DNA of 64,000 nucleotides from Chitinophaga vietnamensis (GCF_902167635.1 NZ_CABHMS010000003.1:186001-250000), one strand, 5' to 3'. Shown: positions 1 to 9,758, counted from the stretch's first letter. Numbers and translations: made by a program. Notes: generated by a model not told the origin, from the sequence alone.

Positions 1-11
1 TGCCGGCGCTG

Positions 12-2519
12 ATGGTACACGGTATACCAGAGCAGCAGCCTGTTTGGAGGGCCATCGAAATAGAGGCGGCCTTTCCCGCGGCATTGAAGCCTTTGCAAAA
101 AATCGGCGGCAACCTGTGGTGGTCATGGAACAGCGAAGCCAGGGCGCTATTTGAACATATAGACGCCGCATGCTGGCGGCAATGTCAGCACAATCCGCTG
201 AAAATGTTGAAAACATTAGGTCTTGACGCTTTGCTGCAATTGGAAAAAGATAAAGACTTCCTTGACAGGCTGGCGATAGCAGAGCAAAAGTTTGATGATT
301 ATATGCAGGCGGCGGAGCACAAGGCAGGGCCGCTGATAGCCTATTGTTGCATGGAGTATGGCCTCTGTTCCGGATTGAAATGGTATGCAGGCGGCTTGGG
401 CGTTCTGGCGGGAGATTACCTGAAAGCCGCCAGCGACGCTAATCTGAATATGGTAGCGGTAGGGCTCTTGTACCGGCAAGGATATTTTTCACAAAAAATA
501 ACATGCCAGGGAGATCAGCTGGCAGTGCCCGAAACCTTTGATCTGAACAGTCTGCCCGTGTATCCCGTGAAGAATGCCGATGGCCGTCCTTTGTTGCTGC
601 CGCTGGCATTTCCCGGGCGCATGGTTTCGGCAGCTATCTGGAAAGTCGCGGTAGGACGTATCACCCTCTACCTGCTCGATACTGATGTTGCCGGCAACCA
701 GGCAGACGACCGGCAGATCACGGCGCAGCTATACAATAGCGAACCGGATATGCGTTTGAAACAAGAGATATTACTGGGCATCGGCGGCGCGCGGATGTTG
801 GCCCTGCTGGGCATCCGGCCTGATGTTTATCATATCAATGAAGGCCACGCCGCTTTTGCGGGCCTTGAAAGGATACACGCCATCATGCAGGAAGCCAACC
901 TCCCTTTTGATGCCGCATTAGAAATAATACGTGCCAGCACACAATTCACTACGCATACCGCAATGCCTGCGGCGGTTGACCTGTTCAGCGAAGAGTTGCT
1001 GCGCGCCTATTTATCATACCTGGCGCGGGATTTTAATATCAGCTGGGAACAAATAATGGCGCTGGGGAGAAAAGATGCTGCTGATAAAGAAGAGCGATTC
1101 TCTATGTTGTACCTGGCCGCACGGCTGTCGCAGGAGATAAATGCCGTCAGCAAGTTGCACCGCCAGGTGTCTGCCAGGATGCTGCAGGTATTGTGGAAAG
1201 ACTTCCGGCCGGCGGAGCTGCATCTCACCGCTATTACCAATGGCGTGCATGTGCCTACCTGGCTCGCTGAAGAATGGAAAAAAGCCCAGGGTAGCACAGG
1301 CAGCATAGCGGATATGAAGGATATAACGGTATGGGGTATACGAATAGAAGCTAAGAAAGCATTGATGCGGATCATCAGGGAACGCGTGCGCGAAGCACGC
1401 ATCGCCAGGCATGAAAGCCCCGCAAAGATACGCCAGGCGCTGGATAGCATCAGTGAAAATGCCTTGTTCATAGGATTTGCACGACGTTTTGCCCCCTATA
1501 AGAGAGCGGGCTTGCTCTTCACAGATATACAAAGGCTGAAACGCATCGTACAAAATAATGCCCGTCCTGTGCTGATACTACTTGCCGGCAAGGCGCATCC
1601 CAAAGACGAAGAAGGCATCGTCATCCTGCGGCAGATCATGGCCGTCACCAGGATGCCGGAACTGGAAAACAAGGTACTGTTTCTGGAAGACTATGACCTG
1701 GAACTAGCCGCGATGCTCGTGCAGGGAGTAGATGTATGGCTTAATACGCCCCGATTAAACACCGAAGCCTCCGGTACAAGCGGCATGAAAGCCCTGTGGA
1801 ATGGTGTACTGCAATGCAGCACAAAAGATGGCTGGTGGGCGGAAGCGTTCCGCGAAGACCTTGGATGGGCACTGGATTCCAGCATCTTTTACGACAAAGA
1901 AGAACAAACAGATGAAGAGGATGCGGCGATGCTGTATAGCCTGTTGGAAAACGAGATCATCCCGCTTTTCTTTGACCGTAATCCTGCCGGTATCCCGGAA
2001 AAGTGGATCAGCAGGATAAAAGCGGGGATCAGTACCCTGGCGCCGGATTACAGCATGCAACGGGTAGTGAAGGAATATGGCAGTTGTTATGATAAATTAT
2101 ATAACAGAAGCCGGCAACTCAGCAGGGACCAATACAAATCAGCAATAGCACTGGCGGCCTGGAAGAAAGATGTGCGCGCCAGCTGGGGGCAGCTGCATGT
2201 GATGGAAATGGAACATCCTCCCGGTGATCAGCCCCTGCAAACGCTGGCCACCACCTTTCATACCAGGGTAGTGCTTTATACCGGCGAGCTGCCCGCAAAT
2301 GATATCGGCGTGGAGATCGTATATGCCCGCAAAGACAATACAGACAGCTATGTACTGGTACAGGAACTGGCGCTTGCCGCGGTAGAGGGCAGCAGGGCTA
2401 CCTTTGCCTGTAAAGTGCCGCTGGCCTTTTCGGGATCATACGTCTACAGTTTCAGGATATTTCCCAAGCACGCGCTTTTACCACATCGCCTGGACTTTCC
2501 ACTTATCATGTGGATCTGA
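12..2519 (+). CDS. glgP: alpha-glucan (glycogen) phosphorylase
   Basis: This enzyme removes glucose 1-phosphate from alpha-1,4-glucans in the cytoplasm. The N-terminus shows the DUF3417-type segment typical of the bacterial/archaeal alpha-glucan phosphorylase branch (WRAIEIEAAFP, then NLWWSWN, residues about 12-40). The PLP-site motif EASGTSGMKA is present and puts the Schiff-base lysine at K593. The size, 835 residues, fits this branch. The frame stays open to base 1, so the true start may lie upstream, but the first ATG is already close to the family's usual N-terminus. A split-barrel protein gene follows 21 bases downstream on the same strand, with no obvious functional tie. Confidence 0.93.
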   Translation: MVHGIPEQQPVWRAIEIEAAFPAALKPLQKIGGNLWWSWNSEARALFEHIDAACWRQCQHNPLKMLKTLGLDALLQLEKDKDFLDRLAIAEQKFDDYMQAAEHKAGPLIAYCCMEYGLCSGLKWYAGGLGVLAGDYLKAASDANLNMVAVGLLYRQGYFSQKITCQGDQLAVPETFDLNSLPVYPVKNADGRPLLLPLAFPGRMVSAAIWKVAVGRITLYLLDTDVAGNQADDRQITAQLYNSEPDMRLKQEILLGIGGARMLALLGIRPDVYHINEGHAAFAGLERIHAIMQEANLPFDAALEIIRASTQFTTHTAMPAAVDLFSEELLRAYLSYLARDFNISWEQIMALGRKDAADKEERFSMLYLAARLSQEINAVSKLHRQVSARMLQVLWKDFRPAELHLTAITNGVHVPTWLAEEWKKAQGSTGSIADMKDITVWGIRIEAKKALMRIIRERVREARIARHESPAKIRQALDSISENALFIGFARRFAPYKRAGLLFTDIQRLKRIVQNNARPVLILLAGKAHPKDEEGIVILRQIMAVTRMPELENKVLFLEDYDLELAAMLVQGVDVWLNTPRLNTEASGTSGMKALWNGVLQCSTKDGWWAEAFREDLGWALDSSIFYDKEEQTDEEDAAMLYSLLENEIIPLFFDRNPAGIPEKWISRIKAGISTLAPDYSMQRVVKEYGSCYDKLYNRSRQLSRDQYKSAIALAAWKKDVRASWGQLHVMEMEHPPGDQPLQTLATTFHTRVVLYTGELPANDIGVEIVYARKDNTDSYVLVQELALAAVEGSRATFACKVPLAFSGSYVYSFRIFPKHALLPHRLDFPLIMWI

Positions 2520-2540
2520 TCATACTAAAATTTTAAAACT

Positions 2541-3002
2541 ATGTTAGGTGTTTTAATGAAAGAGGACATTGACCAGGTACTGACCCGGAATATTACCGGC
2601 AGGCTGGGCTGCACCGATGGCGAGAAAGTGTACATCGTGCCGGTGAGCTATGCTTTTAATGATACTTACCTGGTGGCGCATTCCCGCGAAGGAATGAAGA
2701 TCGACATCATGCGGAAGCATCCGCATATATGCTTCCAGATAGATGAGATAGATGACCTGTCTAACTGGCGCAGCGTAATTTTATGGGGCGATTATGAAGA
2801 GGTGACCGACCCGAAAGAAAGATACTATGCTATGAAATTCCTTGTCGGCCGCCTGATGCACATACCTGTGAGCGAAACCGCCGGCGTGCATGAAATGAGC
2901 CAGGAACTGGAACATTCGCCTGCGGAGCCTTCCATCGTAAGACCGGTGGTTTACAAGATCAGGATCAGGGAAAAAACGGGCCGCTTTGAAAAAACTGAAT
3001 AG
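2541..3002 (+). CDS. pyridoxamine 5'-phosphate oxidase family (FMN split-barrel) protein
   Basis: The 153-residue product has the split-barrel pattern of small flavin-binding proteins related to NimA and PNPOx: GRLGCTDGEKVYIVPVSY, then a stretch of short strands (VILWGDYEEV) and a helix around residues 93-103. Such proteins usually bind FMN and reduce or oxidise small substrates; the substrate cannot be read from sequence. An in-frame ATG lies five codons downstream of the chosen start and could be the real one. It is probably cotranscribed with the phosphorylase 21 bases upstream. Confidence 0.82.
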   Translation: MLGVLMKEDIDQVLTRNITGRLGCTDGEKVYIVPVSYAFNDTYLVAHSREGMKIDIMRKHPHICFQIDEIDDLSNWRSVILWGDYEEVTDPKERYYAMKFLVGRLMHIPVSETAGVHEMSQELEHSPAEPSIVRPVVYKIRIREKTGRFEKTE

Positions 3003-3036
3003 CCATTTCAGCTTCCTGTTTATGACAAGCGCTCAT

Positions 3037-3603
3037 TTACATCCTGCGGCTGCGTATACGACTGAGCGTTTCGCGGGCAATGCCCAGGTAGGAAGAGAGC
3101 TGGCTGAGCGACACTCTTTGCAGTAGCGCCGGATCATTTTCTTCCAGGTATTCATAGCGCTCCTGCGCTGTCATGAGCTTATAGAGCGCCGCATGTTTTT
3201 CCTGTTTGGCGGCGATCAGTTGCAGGCATTTGCGGCCCAATACCTCTATCTGCGGGTCTTTCACGGCTACCTCCCGCAATAATTTTTTATCCAGGCGGAT
3301 AGCTTCCACTGGTTCGAGGGCCTGTATAGCAAACCCGGACTTTTCCCCGGAAGCAAAACTGTTGATGTTGGTAGCGATATCATGTTCAAAGAAGAAAGCG
3401 GTATTGATATCCTGCCCGTCTTTATCATAGAAGGCCCTGCAATGGCCGCTGCTGATAAAGAAGAGGGCATCGCATACTTTGCCGGCTTCCAGCAGGTAGC
3501 CGTTTTTCGGGAATGATACGGCTGTCAGGGCCGGAGAGAGCGTTTGCCAGCTTTCCGCAGAGAAGCTGGTGAGCGAGTGGATATATGCCAGGAAACTATT
3601 CAT
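3037..3603 (-). CDS. Crp/Fnr-family transcriptional regulator
   Basis: The 188-residue protein has a cyclic-nucleotide-binding-like beta-roll (about residues 25-115, with 'FPKNGYLLEAGKVCDALFFI') and a C-terminal winged helix with recognition helix 'LSQLSSYLGIARETLSRIRS'. No cysteine cluster for an Fe-S centre is present, and no clear phosphate-binding cassette, so its ligand is unknown; many Bacteroidota members of this type are single regulators without known effector. It converges on the split-barrel gene with a 34-base gap. Confidence 0.88.
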   Translation of the reverse strand: MNSFLAYIHSLTSFSAESWQTLSPALTAVSFPKNGYLLEAGKVCDALFFISSGHCRAFYDKDGQDINTAFFFEHDIATNINSFASGEKSGFAIQALEPVEAIRLDKKLLREVAVKDPQIEVLGRKCLQLIAAKQEKHAALYKLMTAQERYEYLEENDPALLQRVSLSQLSSYLGIARETLSRIRSRRM

Positions 3604-3793
3604 CCGCGCGAAGGTAGCATATTAACAGGATAACGTGCACGGCTATACGCTTTATCTCCCGGGGCTTTTAACACGAGTTTAACAGCCGCCTGGCGGGTGA
3701 GCGATAGGAAGATGCTTCAAGGGCCTGTTTTATTCTCGTAAACGGGCGGTTATCAGACCGGCTGATATTTAAATAACAAAAAAAAACAGCATC

Positions 3794-4000
3794 ATGAACT
3801 ACAGGTCCATTCTTACAGCAGTGTTGGTAACTGCCATCACCGCAGTATCAGCAACCGGCGCAATGGCGCAGAATCCATCTAAAGAACACCGCAAACCAGC
3901 AGATACAGGCAGGAAAGCGCCGGTGCATACAGCAACACCAGCTCCGAAGCCAGGATTCAAGGCAGATACTGCAAAAAAGCCGGTTAAAAAACATCTCTAG
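3794..4000 (+). CDS. small secreted protein, function unknown
   Basis: A 68-residue protein with a clear signal peptide (MNYRSILTAVLVTAITAVSA, cleavage likely after AMA-Q near residue 26), followed by a mature part rich in lysine, proline and threonine (KPADTGRKAPVHTATPAPKPG). The mature chain looks disordered and basic. A hairpin terminator follows 24 bases downstream, which supports a single-gene transcript. No family recognised. Confidence 0.6.
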   Translation: MNYRSILTAVLVTAITAVSATGAMAQNPSKEHRKPADTGRKAPVHTATPAPKPGFKADTAKKPVKKHL

Positions 4001-4024
4001 CGTTAGCTGTTAAGCGCTGGATAC

Positions 4025-4056
4025 AAGGTCTCTTGCTTTGGCAGAGGCCTTTTTGT
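4025..4056 (+). terminator. intrinsic terminator after small secreted protein
   Basis: AAGGTCTCTTGC and GGCAGAGGCCTT pair around a short loop with two imperfect positions and are followed by a run of T. It ends the transcript of the secreted-protein gene. Confidence 0.65.
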
Positions 4057-4196
4057 GTTAGCGCTTTATTTGTTATCGAAATAGAGGGAGAAAAGGAAAA
4101 TCCCGTCTCTAGTTAAATATACGGGGCCGGCGGTATGGCCTGTAATGCGCGCCACGAGTCGCATCAGAAGTACAGTAGTATATTTTATTAAAATTT

Positions 4197-4742
4197 TTGT
4201 TTGTGCGTGCAGATGGTCTATATGAACAGTTCCGGCTGGTATTTGAAAGGTTTTACAACCCCCTTTGCGGGTACGCGAACAGCTTTGTGAAAGAACAAAG
4301 CATATGTGAAGATATTGTACAGGAGGTGTTTATCCGGATATGGGAAACCCGCAGAGACCTGCTACAGTCCGACTCCATACGGTTTTATCTTTTCACGGCG
4401 GTGCGTAATAATTGTCTTACGCATCTCAGCAGGGAACAGAAACGGGCGATATACAGCCTGTCTGACCTCGACCCTGAAGATGAAGATGGCATCGCCGACG
4501 CGGAGCCGCCGGCAGGCGAGGCCGTTAATTACCAGGCTTTGCTAGGCGCGGGCATCGAGAAGCTACCTCCCAAATGCAAGGAGGTGTTCCTGCTCGCCCG
4601 GATGGGAGAGCTCAGCAACCAGCAGGTGGCCGATACCCTCGGCATCTCTGTAAAAACGGTGAACAACCAGCTGTGGAAGGCTTTGAAACTATTAAAAGCT
4701 TTCGCAAGGAGCGTTAACAGCTGGCTATTATTTTTTTTATGA
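4197..4742 (+). CDS. ECF RNA polymerase sigma factor
   Basis: The 181-residue protein carries sigma region 2 ('YANSFVKEQSICEDIVQEVFIRIWE', residues about 25-50) and region 4 ('LPPKCKEVFLLARMGELSNQQVADTLGISVKTVNNQL', about 125-160). No ATG is available in a sensible place; translation probably begins at TTG 4197 or GTG 4203. It is followed by a FecR-type anti-sigma gene and a TonB receptor, so it most likely serves a cell-surface signalling circuit that induces the receptor when its substrate is bound. Confidence 0.88.
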   Translation: MFVRADGLYEQFRLVFERFYNPLCGYANSFVKEQSICEDIVQEVFIRIWETRRDLLQSDSIRFYLFTAVRNNCLTHLSREQKRAIYSLSDLDPEDEDGIADAEPPAGEAVNYQALLGAGIEKLPPKCKEVFLLARMGELSNQQVADTLGISVKTVNNQLWKALKLLKAFARSVNSWLLFFL

Positions 4743-4784
4743 AACAGATAGGAATATGGCGGATGATCCTGTTTTGTCAAGTAG

Positions 4785-4790
4785 AGGAGG
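4785..4790 (+). promoter_or_regulatory. strong Shine-Dalgarno site (AGGAGG) before fecR
   Basis: A perfect AGGAGG sits 9 bases before the ATG at 4800. Such sites are uncommon in Bacteroidota and support this start. Confidence 0.55.
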
Positions 4791-4799
4791 ACGGAAAAT

Positions 4800-5771
4800 A
4801 TGACGGTAATACCCGATAACATACAGTACATTATTGTAAACAAATTACAGGGGCTCGCTACGCCGGCAGAGGAAACGATGCTGGAAGCATGGCGATTGGA
4901 AAGTGCGGCACATGACGAGGAATTGCAGCACTACTACAGCTTGTGGGCCGCCAGCGGCTGGGCATTGTCACATGCAGATTTTGATACCGCCCGTGCCTGG
5001 CAGCGGGTGGACAGTCGTTTGCGACGCAGCGCCTCACCACGCATGGTCTATCTCAAAGTGGCCGCAGCAGCGGCTGTGGCGCTGCTGCTCGTCTTTGCAG
5101 GCTGGCAACTGTTTAACCGCCAGCGCGAAAAGGTGAGCGAAGAAGTAGTAGTAGTGGCACAAAATACCAATATGTATGTGCGCCTGCCCGACAGCTCGCT
5201 GGTATTGCTCCGCAAAGGCGCTACGATCCGCTATCCGGCTACTTTCGGACGCCGCAACAGGCAACTCTCGCTCAGCGGCGATGCCTACTTCGACATCGCA
5301 CAAAAAGCTGACCTGCCTTTCCAGGTACAGACAGACCGGTCCCTGGTGAAAGTACTCGGCACCTCCTTCGTGATCAATACCAGCGCGAAGAACGACCATA
5401 TCGTAGTCATCACCGGAAAGGTAATGTTCTCTGCCAATGCAGACCCGGAGCAGCATTGTACCCTTGCCGCACAGGAAGAAGCATCTTATAACGGAAAATC
5501 TATCGAGAAGAAAAAAGTTAGTGATGCTAACTATCTGTCATGGCAAACGGATGCGCTTTCCTTTACCAACGCTCCCCTTGAGGAAGTAGTAAAAGACCTC
5601 TCCGCCTATTACAAACTGACGATTAAATTGAATGATACACTGAATGCAGCCGGTGTAAAGGTTACTGCCAGCTTCCGTAAACAACCCTTACGGGAAGTGC
5701 TGGACGAAATAACCGCCATCACCGGCCTGCATTATCACAACTTAAAAAAAGATACGCTGATCATTTACTGA
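4800..5771 (+). CDS. FecR-family anti-sigma factor
   Basis: The 323-residue protein has the FecR layout: a cytoplasmic N-terminal part that would hold the sigma factor, one membrane span (about residues 81-99, VYLKVAAAAAVALLLVFAGWQ), and a periplasmic FecR domain containing 'LPDSSLVLLRKGATIRYPATFG' and 'FQVQTDRSLVKVLGTSFVI'. The C-terminal DUF4974-like part ('LEEVVKDLSAYYKLTIKL') contacts the TonB receptor's signalling domain in related systems. It lies 57 bases after the sigma gene and 14 bases before the receptor gene. Confidence 0.9.
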   Translation: MTVIPDNIQYIIVNKLQGLATPAEETMLEAWRLESAAHDEELQHYYSLWAASGWALSHADFDTARAWQRVDSRLRRSASPRMVYLKVAAAAAVALLLVFAGWQLFNRQREKVSEEVVVVAQNTNMYVRLPDSSLVLLRKGATIRYPATFGRRNRQLSLSGDAYFDIAQKADLPFQVQTDRSLVKVLGTSFVINTSAKNDHIVVITGKVMFSANADPEQHCTLAAQEEASYNGKSIEKKKVSDANYLSWQTDALSFTNAPLEEVVKDLSAYYKLTIKLNDTLNAAGVKVTASFRKQPLREVLDEITAITGLHYHNLKKDTLIIY

Positions 5772-5785
5772 ATCACCAAGAGTGA

Positions 5786-8362
5786 GTGGCCACCCCGCTA
5801 CGATATAAGAAAGCAGGACTGAGATTTTTTTTATCGCTGATGATCCTTGTCACCGGCAGCCGATGTGTACTTGCACAGCAGCGGCTGCTGGAACGGCGCT
5901 TCACATGCCATGCCGCCAAAGGTTCCGTACCCTTCCTGCTGGCCAGGGTCAGCGCCGACAGCCACGCAGCCATTGAATATGCCGCGCAGTACCTCGAAGG
6001 CGGCAGCCCCATGGAGCTGAAGGAAGGAGAAACCACGCTGGGCCAGGTGCTGAATGGCTTGCTGGCAGGCAGGAAAGTGAAGGTAGATGAAAGGAACGGG
6101 AAGATCATGCTCATCCCCGCCGACCTTACATTGGCCGTCACGAAAGTGGATGACCATTATAACCTGTTCGGCTATACGAAAGAAGAGAGCAGCCTGGAAC
6201 CCTTGCCCTATGCGGTGATCACAGACCTCGAATCCGGACAGGCCTGCCAGTCGAACATGTTCGGATACTACAGCCTTCGCCTCACACAAGGCATGCACCA
6301 TGTAAAGATCATGCAGGCTGGCCGCCCGCCACAGGTGGCTGAAGTATTCATCAGTGGCCCCACCAGGAAGAACTTCACTTTAAGCCCCACATTATTGCCA
6401 GAGGTGAAGGTCAGCTCCGGCAACATGCTACAAAAGGATGGCGGTTCCAATATGGAGAAATATCTTTCTTCTACCTATAATAATATGCTCGGAGAGAGCG
6501 ACCCGGTGCGGTCTTTATACCTGATGCCCGGCAACATCGAATCGCAGGAAACCGCCGGCCGCCTGATGGTGCGCGGCGGAGACCCCGAACAAAGCATATT
6601 CCTGCTGGATGGTAACCGCGTATTCAATCCCACCCACTTGTTGGGCGAGATATCCATCATCAATGAGAGTTCACTGAAATCGATCCGGCAATTTAAAAAT
6701 GATTTCCCTACGCGCTTCGATGGCGCTTTATCGTCTGTAACAGAGGTGAACACCAAAGATGGCAGCATGGACAAATGGGGCGGCGAGCTGAATGCCAGCC
6801 TGCTGGCCGCTGCGGCCGCCATAGAGGGCCCGCTGCAAAAGGGGCGTACCAGTATGATGGCTTCATTCCGGCAAAGCTGGTCCAATCCTTTGTTGAATGT
6901 GCTCGATAGTAATTATCGCCTGCGCTTCCATGATATTCATTTCAAGGTCACCCACCTGTTCGATAATAACAACAAAGTGATGTTCAGCGGCTACCTGGGC
7001 GGCGACCGTTTACAACTGAAACAGGAAGGCTTGCAGAACTTCCAGGTGTGGGGAAACCGGCTGGCAACCATCAACTGGAATCATGTGATAGGCCCGCGCG
7101 CCTTTATGAACACCACGTTGAATGTAAGCAACTATCACAATCTTGCCGGCTTTAAACTAACTTTTGTAGACGACTCCACCGGCGAAGTAAAAGAATCAAA
7201 AGCCTACAATAACTATGCATCTATAGCGCGTTACGAGGCGAAGACGCAGTTTGAGTTCAATGCATTTGCCCGCACGCAGTTTCATTTCGGAGCCAAGGTG
7301 CAGCGTATGGTGATCCGTCCTTTCAATACCAATATTTCTTCTGAATTGCAGGAAGAAACCGGTGGTTACAAACCGATGGATCGATTGCCATTTACAGAGA
7401 TGTCGCTGTATTATGAAAATGAGTTCCGGCTGGGCCGCCGGCTGCTGATCAGGCCAGGCGTCAATTTCAGTACCTATTGGTTCCGGGATTATCGCTACAG
7501 CGCTCTTCAGCCGAGATTCTTTGCAGCCTACCGCATCAACAAATACCAGCAGCTCACTTTCGCCTATGCGCGGATGGGGCAGTACCTGCACCAGGTGTCG
7601 AGCCCGGCGCTCGGTGTGAACAGTGAGTTGTGGGTGCCCAGTACATCCATATTGCAGCCTGCGGAAAATGACCTGTTTGACCTGGGCTATCATCTCCACA
7701 ACGACAAAGGCATTTTATTATCGGCCAATCTCTACTACAGGAAGATGAACAACGTTACCAACTTCGCCAACAAGGGGAACGTTTTTTATAACCAGGATAC
7801 CTGGGAGCAGGACATCACCACTGGCAAGGGCTGGAGCTATGGTGCAGAACTGCTGGCCGCAAAAAGAATGAAGCGCTGGCAGCTGCAACTGGCTTATACG
7901 CTGTCCTGGAGCTGGCGGCAGTTCGATGATGTGAACAATGGTGAAAAATTTCCATTCCGCTACGACAGGCGTCATATCCTTAGCCTGGCGGCTAATTACC
8001 GGCCCGACAAACACTGGGACCTCGGCATGATATGGCTGTTCAGCACCGGCGACTGGATACCGCCACAAGTGGGCACGCTGCCAGATATTGAAGGAGATAA
8101 TAATGCCGGTAATTTTCAATACCGGGGATCTTCCTATTATGATCGTCGTGCGCCAGCCCGCCATCAGCTTAACTGTAATGTGAATTATTATTTCAACACG
8201 GGTACATTGAAACATAAAATATCTACCGGCCTGTATAACGCCATACACTCCAGAGCCAGCTACCCGAATGAAGTGTGGAATGTAGATAATGGCAGTTTCA
8301 CAGTATCAGACAAGCATGTATTTAATCTCACTTATTATCTCTCTTATACATTAAGTTTCTAA
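5786..8362 (+). CDS. TonB-dependent outer-membrane receptor with STN and carboxypeptidase-like domains
   Basis: The start is GTG; a signal peptide follows (FFLSLMILVTGSRCVLAQQ). Residues about 35-112 form a secretin/TonB short N-terminal (STN) domain, about 125-195 a carboxypeptidase-regulatory-like beta-sandwich, and about 215-330 the plug ('LMVRGGDPEQSIFLLDGNRVF'). The rest is a 22-strand barrel ending in aromatic 'LSYTLSF'. At 858 residues it is shorter than SusC proteins and no SusD follows, so it is more likely an importer of a small ligand such as a siderophore or metal chelate, with the STN domain signalling to the FecR next door. Confidence 0.88.
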   Translation: MATPLRYKKAGLRFFLSLMILVTGSRCVLAQQRLLERRFTCHAAKGSVPFLLARVSADSHAAIEYAAQYLEGGSPMELKEGETTLGQVLNGLLAGRKVKVDERNGKIMLIPADLTLAVTKVDDHYNLFGYTKEESSLEPLPYAVITDLESGQACQSNMFGYYSLRLTQGMHHVKIMQAGRPPQVAEVFISGPTRKNFTLSPTLLPEVKVSSGNMLQKDGGSNMEKYLSSTYNNMLGESDPVRSLYLMPGNIESQETAGRLMVRGGDPEQSIFLLDGNRVFNPTHLLGEISIINESSLKSIRQFKNDFPTRFDGALSSVTEVNTKDGSMDKWGGELNASLLAAAAAIEGPLQKGRTSMMASFRQSWSNPLLNVLDSNYRLRFHDIHFKVTHLFDNNNKVMFSGYLGGDRLQLKQEGLQNFQVWGNRLATINWNHVIGPRAFMNTTLNVSNYHNLAGFKLTFVDDSTGEVKESKAYNNYASIARYEAKTQFEFNAFARTQFHFGAKVQRMVIRPFNTNISSELQEETGGYKPMDRLPFTEMSLYYENEFRLGRRLLIRPGVNFSTYWFRDYRYSALQPRFFAAYRINKYQQLTFAYARMGQYLHQVSSPALGVNSELWVPSTSILQPAENDLFDLGYHLHNDKGILLSANLYYRKMNNVTNFANKGNVFYNQDTWEQDITTGKGWSYGAELLAAKRMKRWQLQLAYTLSWSWRQFDDVNNGEKFPFRYDRRHILSLAANYRPDKHWDLGMIWLFSTGDWIPPQVGTLPDIEGDNNAGNFQYRGSSYYDRRAPARHQLNCNVNYYFNTGTLKHKISTGLYNAIHSRASYPNEVWNVDNGSFTVSDKHVFNLTYYLSYTLSF

Positions 8363-8443
8363 ACGCGTAGGAAGAATACCTCATTTGCTGTTTTATGATT
8401 GAATAGAGTACTGTACCATTCATTCAATAAATAATCAGCACAT

Positions 8444-9181
8444 ATGAAACAAGTAAGAATGTCTCTGAAAGGCATTGCCTTTACACTGTTGGCTGGCGCC
8501 GTATTTACTTCCTGCAAGAAAAAAGATGATCCGGCTCCGCCTCCTACGAAGACTGCCGCGATACAACTGGTGCACGCTTCCCCCAAAACAGGTGAATTGA
8601 CAGCGGAGATCAATGGAAAGAAAAGCCAGGACAAGCTGGTGTTCCTGGGCCAGCCCAAAGGCTATGTGAGCGTGTCTGCAGACAAAGAAGCACAATTGAA
8701 ATTTTCGCTGGATGGCAACAAAGTGGTACTGGATGGAAAGTATACACTGGAGAATAAAGGAAACTATTCTTTGTTCCTTTATGATACGCTGTCGAACAGC
8801 AAGATCAGGGCTTTGTTGTTGAAAGATGATCTGGGTGATCCGGGAAAAGGAAAAGCTAATCTGCGTTTTTTGCACCTGTCGCCAAATACTGCCAATGTGG
8901 ATATTGATGTATTCAAGGCGAAAGACAGTGTGCGGCTCGCGAGCAATGTATCTTATATCGGCGAAAGGCCGGATGCAGTGGCGCTTTCAGCGTTCAAGTC
9001 TATTGCTGCCGGCGATTATCGTGTGAAAATTAAAACCAAAACAGGAACGAAAGTGACGACTATTGTGGATATTCCTTCTGTTAAACTGGTAGAAGGAAAA
9101 GTTGTGACGCTTTACCTTAGCGGGTTAACCAACGCTATAGGAGCCACAGGGGTGGGGCTTCAGGCATGGCAACACAAATAG
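8444..9181 (+). CDS. DUF4397-containing lipoprotein
   Basis: The 245-residue product has a lipoprotein signal with lipobox AVFTSC followed by KKKDD, then the DUF4397 pattern: 'AIQLVHASPKTGELTAEING' and the repeat 'ANLRFLHLSPNTANVDIDVF'. DUF4397 proteins are surface or periplasmic beta-sandwich lipoproteins of unknown role. It sits 81 bases downstream of the TonB receptor and is closed by a strong terminator, so it is likely the last gene of the sigma/FecR/receptor operon or a short transcript of its own. Confidence 0.85.
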   Translation: MKQVRMSLKGIAFTLLAGAVFTSCKKKDDPAPPPTKTAAIQLVHASPKTGELTAEINGKKSQDKLVFLGQPKGYVSVSADKEAQLKFSLDGNKVVLDGKYTLENKGNYSLFLYDTLSNSKIRALLLKDDLGDPGKGKANLRFLHLSPNTANVDIDVFKAKDSVRLASNVSYIGERPDAVALSAFKSIAAGDYRVKIKTKTGTKVTTIVDIPSVKLVEGKVVTLYLSGLTNAIGATGVGLQAWQHK

Positions 9182-9205
9182 ATGGTAACAGGAGTCATGA
9201 AAACG

Positions 9206-9235
9206 AAGGCCGCCCGTAGAGGCGGCCTTTATGTT
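9206..9235 (+). terminator. strong intrinsic terminator
   Basis: AAGGCCGCC (9206-9214) pairs perfectly with GGCGGCCTT (9221-9229) over a six-base loop, followed by T-rich sequence. It ends the DUF4397 lipoprotein transcript. Confidence 0.85.
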
Positions 9236-9569
9236 TTGTTATTATCATCAGTCCGTACTTTCTCATGCTGGATAAGATTGGAAGCGAATTTAATGCTGTT
9301 TTAATATGCGTATTTAGCTTGTACTGACAGCGATTTTTATCGTTGTCGTTTATCATTAACAAAAACGCACTTGTTTGAAATACGAAAAATATCCTATATT
9401 AGTTTAGGTCTTGCAAGCACTTACAGGATTAATCCTATTTACATCTAATTCGGTCGCGACGAATAGAGAAGCATCAAACCCTGTGCATTCCCTAGCACGC
9501 TAAAAATTGGACGCTGAACATCCGAACCATGGCGAGAGACAGGAGAGGTATCCTTCTAAAATTCTCATT
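9236..9569. other. AT-rich intergenic region upstream of the GG-leader peptide gene
   Basis: No gene is evident. The stretch must hold the promoter of the peptide-export cassette. A weak candidate pairs TTTG at 9374-9377 with TATATTAG at 9395-9402 (two mismatches to the Bacteroidota TAnnTTTG box). The transcribed leader would then be about 160 bases long, which leaves room for regulation in the RNA. Confidence 0.3.
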
Positions 9570-9758
9570 ATGCAACAAATGACCGTTCTTCAAATGGAAG
9601 AAATTCAAGGTGGTTATTCTGCCAAGCAAGCTATTCTCTGCGGCTTAACAGTGGCTGGCTGGGGATTGTCGTTGGCCTCTTTAATAGCTGCCCCCAATCC
9701 ACTTAGTGCTGTAGGCTATTCAGTAGCAACAGCAGGATTGGCTGGATGCTTTGTATAA
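9570..9758 (+). CDS. double-glycine leader peptide (bacteriocin-like precursor)
   Basis: The ATG at 9570 gives a 62-residue peptide. Its first 15 residues form a short leader ending in GG (TVLQMEEIQGG), with the hydrophobic spacing (L, M, I before GG) recognised by C39 peptidases. The predicted mature peptide, 47 residues, begins YSAKQAILCG, is strongly hydrophobic, glycine- and alanine-rich and has two cysteines (ILCG near its start and GCFV at the C-terminus) that could form a disulfide. An exporter with a C39 peptidase domain lies 1.7 kb downstream on the same strand. The same frame is open back to base 9507, but that extension lacks peptide-like features. It could be an antimicrobial or a signal peptide. 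Confidence 0.72.
   Translation: MQQMTVLQMEEIQGGYSAKQAILCGLTVAGWGLSLASLIAAPNPLSAVGYSVATAGLAGCFV

Noticed and set aside
1007-1553. Minus-strand frames of 154 and 179 codons inside glgP
   Set aside because: They overlap a well-supported gene and show no recognisable protein features.
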